This document shows, in pieces, positions 6,682 through 10,055 of a stretch of DNA of 10,055 nucleotides. This DNA is from Lactobacillus sp. UBA5815 (lineage in GTDB: Bacteria; Bacillota; Bacilli; Lactobacillales; Lactobacillaceae). Made by a program: the position numbers and the translations under genes. Numbering within the stretch: the stretch's first letter is position 1; the number at the start of each line of letters is the position of its first letter. The notes under the pieces were generated by a model, which was not told where the DNA came from, made no database searches, and worked only from the letters and a program-made list of their open reading frames with translations. The stretch covers positions 1-10,055 of the forward strand of contig DICX01000023.1 in the NCBI GenBank assembly GCA_002417825.1, written 5' to 3'.

Positions 6682-7251
6682 ATGAAAAAATTGAATGCAG
6701 AAAATGAAAGCACTTTGATTACGCAAATCAAACAAAAAGACAACGATGCCTTAGCAAAAATGTGTCAAAAATATGCGCCGATGATCATGAACGTTAAACG
6801 ACGATTTTATTTGCGTGATTTCGACGATGACGATTGGGATCAAGAAGCACGGCTGATCTGCTACGAATCTGCCGTGATCTATGATGAAAAGCGCGGCTAC
6901 TTCGGTAGTTATTTCAAAGTGCGTCTGATGAATCATGCCAGAACATTGCTGCGCTATGAATTGGCACAAAGACGAGCTGCTCATACCCATGCGGTGTCTT
7001 ATGAACAAATCATGACGGATGAGATTGTGAATCAAAAACAGATCACATTGCTTATTGATCCAATCAGTGATGTTTATCGTGCCTATGTCAAAAGCTTGTC
7101 TCCTTTGGAACAAATATCCAATCTTTATGAATTGGGACTTATTGATCAAGAGGCAGCTTTAGAAAAAGGGAAATGTACGGTCAAACAGTTGATGCAAGCT
7201 AAAAGCCGGTGCAAACAAAAATTAAAAAAGTTGTTGATGGATCAGGAATAA
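6682..7251 (+). CDS. Sigma-70 family RNA polymerase sigma factor, SigH/ComX-like
   Basis: Alternative sigma factor that would direct RNA polymerase to a special promoter set. Its place between rlmB and rpmG-secE-nusG is that of sigH in Bacillus; in lactobacilli the gene at this locus is linked to competence genes. The 189 residues show a region 2-like part (about 10-95): a helix with KMCQKYAPMI, the acidic run DFDDDDWDQEA, and the aromatic/basic segment YFGSYFKVRLMNHARTLLR where -10 recognition is expected. The C-terminal part (about 135-185, SLSPLEQ onward) is a weak region 4. ATG 6682 is preferred over ATG 6673 because AAGGGA at 6665-6670 is eleven bases from the former but only two from the latter. 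Family membership is well supported; the SigH/ComX role rests on position. Confidence 0.8.
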   Translation: MKKLNAENESTLITQIKQKDNDALAKMCQKYAPMIMNVKRRFYLRDFDDDDWDQEARLICYESAVIYDEKRGYFGSYFKVRLMNHARTLLRYELAQRRAAHTHAVSYEQIMTDEIVNQKQITLLIDPISDVYRAYVKSLSPLEQISNLYELGLIDQEAALEKGKCTVKQLMQAKSRCKQKLKKLLMDQE

Positions 7252-7281
7252 TTGCCCCATAAATTTGAAATAGACTATAAT
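7252..7281 (+). promoter_or_regulatory. Promoter of the 72-residue protein gene
   Basis: TTGCCC at 7252-7257 and a perfect TATAAT at 7276-7281 are separated by 18 bases. The -35 box begins right after the sigma factor stop codon. Transcription would start near 7288, ahead of the AGGAGG at 7302-7307. Confidence 0.7.
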
Positions 7282-7316
7282 GAAAATTGTAGAATTGATT
7301 TAGGAGGTAGATTAAG

Positions 7317-7535
7317 ATGGCTGATGAAATTTTAAAGACAGAATTGTTAGACCGTCACATGAAGGAAGTTTTTGATTGGAGCGACTCTGAAAAACCTGTT
7401 AGAGACGAACTCTGGGATTACTTCATGGAGAAAAATGGTAAAGACACCATTAAGACGGAAAGTGACATGCTTCCGTTTCTCAAAGACTCTGACGATAAAA
7501 TCGAAGCCTTCGTCAACGAAAATCTTAAGAAGTAA
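7317..7535 (+). CDS. Small acidic protein of unknown function (72 aa)
   Basis: I do not recognise this family. The protein is soluble-looking, without signal peptide, membrane segment or cysteine. It is acidic, with 20 Asp/Glu against 12 Lys/Arg, and is probably mostly helical; the first half carries aromatic residues (FDWSD, ELWDYFM) and the second half ends in a charged helix KIEAFVNENLKK. AGGAGG lies nine bases before the ATG. A consensus -10 promoter precedes it and a terminator follows, so it is most likely a monocistronic and well-expressed unit. Because the signals are so clear I regard it as a real gene. Its position next to the sigma factor suggests, but does not show, a link to stress or competence regulation. 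Confidence 0.8.
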   Translation: MADEILKTELLDRHMKEVFDWSDSEKPVRDELWDYFMEKNGKDTIKTESDMLPFLKDSDDKIEAFVNENLKK

Positions 7536-7546
7536 ATCACCTAAAA

Positions 7547-7592
7547 CGATTTTCTACGCCTTGTACGCGCTTTTGTTCGTACAGAGAAAACG
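7547..7592 (+). promoter_or_regulatory. Hairpin that competes with the following terminator
   Basis: TGTACG (7562-7567) and CGTACA (7578-7583) form a six-base-pair stem. It can be extended by pairing TTTTC at 7550-7554 with GAAAA at 7586-7590, and CG with CG, across small bulges. The right part of this structure (7587-7592) is also the left arm of the terminator, so the two folds exclude each other. Whether this is used for regulation is unknown. Confidence 0.3.
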
Positions 7593-7619
7593 ACTCTCTT
7601 GTTGAGAGCCGTTTTTTTT
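7587..7619 (+). terminator. Rho-independent terminator after the small acidic protein gene
   Basis: AAAACG-A-CTCTC (7587-7598) pairs with GAGAG-C-CGTTTT (7604-7615) with a single A-C mismatch and a five-base loop, followed by a run of T to 7619. It separates the small gene from rpmG. Confidence 0.88.
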
Positions 7620-7636
7620 ATGGAAAAGTGGTATGA

Positions 7637-7665
7637 TTGTCTTATTCATAGAAATTTGATAAAAT
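7637..7665 (+). promoter_or_regulatory. Promoter of rpmG-secE
   Basis: TTGTCT at 7637-7642 and TAAAAT at 7660-7665 are spaced by exactly 17 bases; four and five of six bases match the consensus. The predicted start near 7672 leaves a leader of about 17 bases before rpmG. Confidence 0.6.
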
Positions 7666-7688
7666 ATCAAGCGTCTGAAGGTGAAGTC

Positions 7689-7838
7689 ATGACAGTGAAA
7701 AAAGCAGCTTTAGCTTGCAGTGTTTGCGGCTCAAGAAATTATTCGATCACGGCCAGCAAATTAAGAACAGAACGCTTGGAATTAAAAAAGTTTTGTAAAT
7801 ATTGTGGTAAGATGACGCTGCATAAAGAGACGAGGTAA
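7689..7838 (+). CDS. rpmG: 50S ribosomal protein L33, zinc-binding form
   Basis: Small protein of the large ribosomal subunit near the E site. The 49 residues carry the complete zinc ribbon C10-x2-C13 and C36-x2-C39, so this is the zinc-containing (C+) paralogue. Many Firmicutes also keep cysteine-free copies that are used when zinc is scarce. ATG 7689 gives MTVKKAALACSVCGSRNY, a typical L33 start. AAGGTGA lies just before it, close enough that GTG 7695 is a possible alternative. The open frame further upstream to 7599 lies in the terminator and promoter and is not coding. The position in front of secE-nusG is the conserved place of rpmG in Firmicutes. Confidence 0.92.
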   Translation: MTVKKAALACSVCGSRNYSITASKLRTERLELKKFCKYCGKMTLHKETR

Positions 7839-7846
7839 GTGAATCA

Positions 7847-8017
7847 ATGATCAAATTTTTCAAGGGCGTCAACCAAGAAATGAAACGTGTTGCTTGGCCA
7901 AGCGTTAAAGAAAATCGACATGATACGAGTGTTGTCGTTGTAACGTCGGTATTGTTCGCACTTTTTTTGGGTGCTTGCGACTGGGCGCTGAGTTCATTGA
8001 TTCAACTCTTTTTGTAA
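7847..8017 (+). CDS. secE: Preprotein translocase subunit SecE
   Basis: Essential inner clamp of the SecYEG protein-export channel in the membrane. The 56-residue product is typical of the short, single-span Gram-positive SecE. An N-terminal amphipathic part contains the conserved KGVNQEMKRVAWPS (residues 6-19, with the Trp-Pro hallmark), followed by one hydrophobic segment at about 28-44 (SVVVVTSVLFALFLGAC). GAGG at 7832-7835, at the end of rpmG, serves as its ribosome binding site, and only eight bases separate the two genes, so they are cotranscribed. The translation was made directly from the bases. Confidence 0.94.
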   Translation: MIKFFKGVNQEMKRVAWPSVKENRHDTSVVVVTSVLFALFLGACDWALSSLIQLFL

Positions 8018-8023
8018 ATGATG

Positions 8024-8032
8024 TGTTATAAT
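8024..8032 (+). promoter_or_regulatory. Extended -10 promoter upstream of nusG
   Basis: TGTTATAAT combines a TG-N extension with a perfect TATAAT (8027-8032). No good -35 box is present at the right distance, which is common for extended -10 promoters. It starts seven bases after the secE stop codon. Transcription would begin near 8039, directly in front of the terminator hairpin at 8047. Confidence 0.6.
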
Positions 8033-8046
8033 ATTCCGTAATAGGG

Positions 8047-8071
8047 AAAGAGCCTCTTCGGGGGTTTTTTT
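8047..8071 (+). terminator. Terminator or attenuator between secE and nusG
   Basis: CCTC (8053-8056) pairs with GGGG (8061-8064) around a TTCG tetraloop closed by C-G, one of the most stable RNA loops. The stem continues as A/G pairs with the T tract at 8065-8070, and T8071 extends the tract. It would end transcripts of rpmG-secE, and also lies within the first 35 bases of a transcript from the promoter at 8024-8032. Confidence 0.8.
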
Positions 8072-8103
8072 GTTTGCCAAGATTAAGTTTTAAGGAGTAG
8101 CTC

Positions 8104-8655
8104 ATGGTAGAATCGGCAGAAAAAAAGTGGTATGTGCTTCATACTTACTCAGGTTATGAGAACAAAGTCAAAAGCAACTTGGAATCTCGAGCTAAATCAA
8201 TGGGGATGCAGGATTACATTTTCCGTGTCGTTGTCCCTGAAGAAGAGAAAGTCGAAACGGTTCGTGGTAAGAAGCAAGAAGTTGAAGAAAAGGTCTTTCC
8301 TGGATATGTTTTGGTTGAGATGGTCATGACAGATGAAAGCTGGTTCATCGTTCGAAACACACCTGGAGTGACTGGATTCGTAGGCAGTCATGGTGGTGGC
8401 TCTAAGCCATCACCATTGCTGGATGAAGAAATCGAACGTATTTTGCGGACACAAGGCGAACCGGCTAAACGACCTCAAGTTGATTACGAGATCGGTGAAA
8501 CTGTTGAAATCACGGATGGTGCGTTCAAGGGCTTGGCTGGAAAGATCAATGAAATCAATGCAGATAAATTCAAGTTGTTCGTCGCAATCGACATGTTTGG
8601 CCGTCAAACGACTGCTGAGCTTGATTATGATCAAGTTAAGAAATCAGAAATTTAA
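8104..8655 (+). CDS. nusG: Transcription termination/antitermination protein NusG
   Basis: Binds RNA polymerase and modulates pausing, termination and coupling to translation. The 183 residues show the NGN domain (about 8-120) with WYVLHTYSGYE near the start and FPGYVLVEM at 65-73, which contacts the polymerase clamp. A C-terminal KOW domain (about 131-158) contains GAFKGLAG at 139-146. There is no extra domain. AAGGAG lies six bases before the ATG. Its transcription is probably separate from secE, through its own promoter and an early terminator. No terminator lies after it, so transcripts may run into rplK. Confidence 0.96.
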   Translation: MVESAEKKWYVLHTYSGYENKVKSNLESRAKSMGMQDYIFRVVVPEEEKVETVRGKKQEVEEKVFPGYVLVEMVMTDESWFIVRNTPGVTGFVGSHGGGSKPSPLLDEEIERILRTQGEPAKRPQVDYEIGETVEITDGAFKGLAGKINEINADKFKLFVAIDMFGRQTTAELDYDQVKKSEI

Positions 8656-8675
8656 CTGCAGATCAGTCTGAAATA

Positions 8676-8684
8676 TGCTATAAT
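8676..8684 (+). promoter_or_regulatory. Extended -10 promoter of rplK-rplA
   Basis: TGCTATAAT contains the TG-N extension and a perfect TATAAT (8679-8684). The -35 position (CTGCAG, 8656-8661) is a poor match. The predicted start near 8691 puts the L1 binding fold at 8702 close to the 5' end of the mRNA. Confidence 0.6.
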
Positions 8685-8701
8685 TATTCGATGTATTGTT
8701 A

Positions 8702-8740
8702 ATGTGGGAGGAAAAATCGTTTTTTCCATTATAACCGCAT
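8702..8740 (+). promoter_or_regulatory. Ribosomal protein L1 binding site in the rplK leader
   Basis: An outer helix ATGTGG (8702-8707) with CCGCAT (8735-8740) and an inner helix GGAAAAA (8710-8716) with TTTTTCC (8721-8727) are joined by an uneven internal loop: GA on the left, seven bases on the right. This two-helix fold with GTGGGAG on the left and AACC on the right resembles the L1 site of 23S rRNA and of L11-operon mRNAs. Free L1 would bind here and lower translation of its own operon. The fold is seen; the function is inferred. Confidence 0.6.
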
Positions 8741-8764
8741 CACGGAATCAAGGAGGTATTGACC

Positions 8765-9190
8765 GTGGCTAAAAAAGTTACGAATGTCGTTAAATTACAA
8801 ATCCCAGCTGGTGCTGCAACCCCTGCACCACCAGTCGGTCCTGCGTTAGGCCAAGCCGGTGTTAACATCGTTGGCTTCACGAAGGAATTTAATGCAAGAA
8901 CTGCAGATCAAAAGGGCATGATCATTCCAGTCGTGATCACTGTTTATGAAGACCGCTCTTTTGATTTCATTACGAAAACACCACCAGCAGCTGTTTTGTT
9001 GAAGAAAGCTGCCAAAGTGGAAAAGGGTTCAGGCGAACCAAATACCAAGAAAGTGGCTAAAGTCACTAAGGCACAAGTTAAGGAAATCGCCGAGACTAAA
9101 ATGCAAGACCTAAACGCAGCAGATGTTGATGCAGCTATGCGCATGGTTGAAGGAACTGCTAGATCGATGGGTTTTGAAGTCGTTGACTGA
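8765..9190 (+). CDS. rplK: 50S ribosomal protein L11
   Basis: Forms the base of the ribosomal stalk with the GTPase-associated centre of 23S rRNA, where it assists factor binding and, in many bacteria, stringent factor activation. The 141 residues match the family: the N-terminal domain contains PAGAATPAPPVGPALGQAGV (14-33) with the Pro22-Pro23 pair of the thiostrepton-binding face, and the C-terminal RNA-binding domain begins near residue 71. The start is GTG 8765, with AGGAGGT eight bases before it; the open frame to TTG 8759 begins inside the spacer and does not fit the family. It is followed by rplA with a second L1-type leader in the gap. Confidence 0.96.
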   Translation: MAKKVTNVVKLQIPAGAATPAPPVGPALGQAGVNIVGFTKEFNARTADQKGMIIPVVITVYEDRSFDFITKTPPAAVLLKKAAKVEKGSGEPNTKKVAKVTKAQVKEIAETKMQDLNAADVDAAMRMVEGTARSMGFEVVD

Positions 9191-9211
9191 TCATCGCTTC
9201 TAGAATGTCGG

Positions 9212-9234
9212 ATTGCTGATCAAAGTCAGCGAAT
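9212..9234 (+). other. Hairpin in the rplK-rplA spacer
   Basis: ATTGCTGA (9212-9219) pairs with TCAGC-G-AAT (9226-9234) with one bulged G and a six-base loop. It lacks a T tract, so it is not a terminator. It lies five bases before the L1 binding fold and might stack on it or protect the mRNA. Confidence 0.4.
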
Positions 9235-9238
9235 CAAG

Positions 9239-9267
9239 GTGGGAGAGTTATTAACTCGTTTGACCAC
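9239..9267 (+). promoter_or_regulatory. Second ribosomal protein L1 binding site, in front of rplA
   Basis: GTGG (9239-9242) pairs with CCAC (9264-9267), and GAGTT (9245-9249) with AACTC (9253-9257). Between the two helices lie GA on the left and GTTTGA on the right. The TGACC junction and the GTGGGAG strand fit the L1-binding consensus better than the copy before rplK. The site ends seven bases before the AAGGAGG of rplA, so bound L1 could block ribosome entry on its own gene. Confidence 0.65.
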
Positions 9268-9287
9268 AATTGCAAGGAGGAAAACGC

Positions 9288-9980
9288 ATGCCAAAGCATG
9301 GTAAACAATATTTAGACGCTGCCAAAAAGGTAGAAGCGAATAAATTCTACTCAATCGCAGATGCCATTAAATTAGTTAAAGAAACATCATATGCCAAATT
9401 TGATGCAACGGTTGAAGTTGCTTACAATTTGTCAGTTGATCCCAAACAAGCTGATCAACAAATTCGTGGTGCTTTAGTTTTGCCAAATGGAACTGGTAAA
9501 ACTCAAAAAGTCATCGTTTTTGCTGAGGGTCCACAAGCAACGGCTGCCAAAAACGCCGGTGCAGATGAAGTCGGTAGTGACGATTTAGTTGCTAAGGTTC
9601 AAGGCGGCTATTTGGACTTCGATGCAGTTGTTGCAACGCCAATGATGATGGCTAAAGTTGGACGCTTGGGTCGTATCTTGGGACCTAAAGGTTTGATGCC
9701 TAACCCTAAGACTGGAACGGTAACCATGGATGTCGAAAAAGCCGTCAAAGATATCAAAGCTGGTCAAGTTGAGTATCGTGTTGACAAGCAAGGCTTGATT
9801 CATGCACCAATTGGCAAAGTCTCTTTTGATGATGACAAGTTGGTTGCCAATTTTGATGCTCTGCGTGATGTAATTTTACGTGCACGTCCAGCAGCAGCTA
9901 AGGGCCAATTTGTCAAGAGTGTTGCGCTTTCTGCAACCTTTGGCCCTGGGATCCGCTTAGATCCGATGAATTTGAACTAA
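9288..9980 (+). CDS. rplA: 50S ribosomal protein L1
   Basis: Forms the mobile L1 stalk that guides deacylated tRNA out of the E site; it is also the repressor of its own operon. The 230 residues are full length and contain the family signature GRLGRILGPKGLMPNPKTG at 125-143 in domain II. The start is ATG 9288, with AAGGAGG at 9274-9280, seven bases upstream; the open frame to TTG 9270 overlaps this site and is rejected. The gene follows rplK after 97 bases that hold a hairpin and an L1-type binding fold. No terminator is seen before the next promoter at 9989. Confidence 0.97.
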   Translation: MPKHGKQYLDAAKKVEANKFYSIADAIKLVKETSYAKFDATVEVAYNLSVDPKQADQQIRGALVLPNGTGKTQKVIVFAEGPQATAAKNAGADEVGSDDLVAKVQGGYLDFDAVVATPMMMAKVGRLGRILGPKGLMPNPKTGTVTMDVEKAVKDIKAGQVEYRVDKQGLIHAPIGKVSFDDDKLVANFDALRDVILRARPAAAKGQFVKSVALSATFGPGIRLDPMNLN

Positions 9981-9988
9981 AACATGTC

Positions 9989-10017
9989 TTGACATCAGGC
10001 ATTTAACTTGATATCTT
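9989..10017 (+). promoter_or_regulatory. Promoter of the following operon (probably rplJ-rplL)
   Basis: A perfect TTGACA at 9989-9994 is followed after 17 bases by TATCTT (10012-10017, four of six). It begins nine bases after the rplA stop codon, where the rplJ-rplL promoter lies in related genomes. Confidence 0.65.
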
Positions 10018-10023
10018 TAATAT

Positions 10024-10055
10024 TGAATAAATTCTACCTAAGACGCAGGTGATTT
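10024..10055 (+). ncRNA. Start of the ribosomal protein L10 leader (partial)
   Basis: After the predicted transcription start the sequence TACCTAAGACGCAGGTG at 10035-10051 resembles the beginning of the L10 (rplJ) leader of Firmicutes, in which ACC...AGAC...GGTG pair as a short helix around a conserved AGAC. The L10-L7/L12 complex binds this leader to repress its own synthesis. Only the first part is in the window, so the identity rests on position and this short motif. Confidence 0.5.

Noticed and set aside
7599..7688. Upstream extension of the rpmG frame
   Set aside because: The region contains the terminator and the rpmG promoter; the typical L33 N-terminus begins at 7689.
8710..8727. GGAAAAA/TTTTTCC hairpin as a terminator after nusG
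   Set aside because: The T run is part of the stem and is followed by ATTATAA, not by a T tract; it fits better as the inner helix of the L1 site.
1..10055. CRISPR array, insertion sequence, prophage, tRNA or attachment site
   Set aside because: I saw no regularly spaced repeats, transposase or integrase frames, or tRNA-like cloverleaf; base and codon use look uniform across the genes.

Overview
The window is a housekeeping stretch of a low-GC Gram-positive chromosome, most likely a member of the Lactobacillaceae. The gene order dut-radA-gltX-cysS-mrnC-rlmB-sigma factor-rpmG-secE-nusG-rplK-rplA is the lactobacillus version of the Bacillus radA-to-rplA region. It lacks disA, the PIN/TRAM gene, ispD/ispF, cysE and yacP, which sit among these genes in Bacillus. 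Strong AGGAGG ribosome binding sites, TATAAT-type -10 boxes and T-rich terminators fit this assignment. I see no mobile element, CRISPR array, tRNA or rRNA gene. Apart from the first 21 bases everything is read on the + strand. This is an inference from sequence and gene order; no database search was possible.

Layout. Bases 1-21 hold the first codons of a divergent minus-strand gene. A 214-base divergent spacer follows. Next come dut (dUTPase) and radA (DNA repair), which overlap by 26 bases. gltX has its own promoter at 2183-2211, which indicates that translation starts at TTG 2248 rather than at the in-frame ATG 2230. A strong terminator separates gltX from cysS-mrnC-rlmB, whose reading frames overlap by 8 and 11 bases. 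A second terminator closes that operon.

The middle (6500-7680) is the least ordinary part. A SigH/ComX-like sigma factor is preceded by a 32-base-spaced direct repeat and a perfect 14-base palindrome. A 72-residue acidic protein of unknown function follows, with a consensus promoter and its own terminator.

The last third is the translation/transcription block. rpmG and secE share a promoter, and secE (56 aa) is short but complete. Between secE and nusG an extended -10 promoter lies directly in front of a UUCG-loop terminator, so nusG may be controlled by early termination. rplK and rplA are each preceded by an RNA fold with the features of the ribosomal protein L1 binding site, suggesting L1 feedback at two places. 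The window ends in a consensus-like promoter and the probable beginning of the L10 leader of the next operon (rplJ-rplL, outside the window).

Together the genes serve nucleotide-pool hygiene and DNA repair, charging of tRNA-Glu and tRNA-Cys, 23S rRNA processing and methylation, protein export, transcription elongation and the ribosome stalk base. The region is mainly conserved core genome; the interest lies in regulatory sites and in the unknown small protein.
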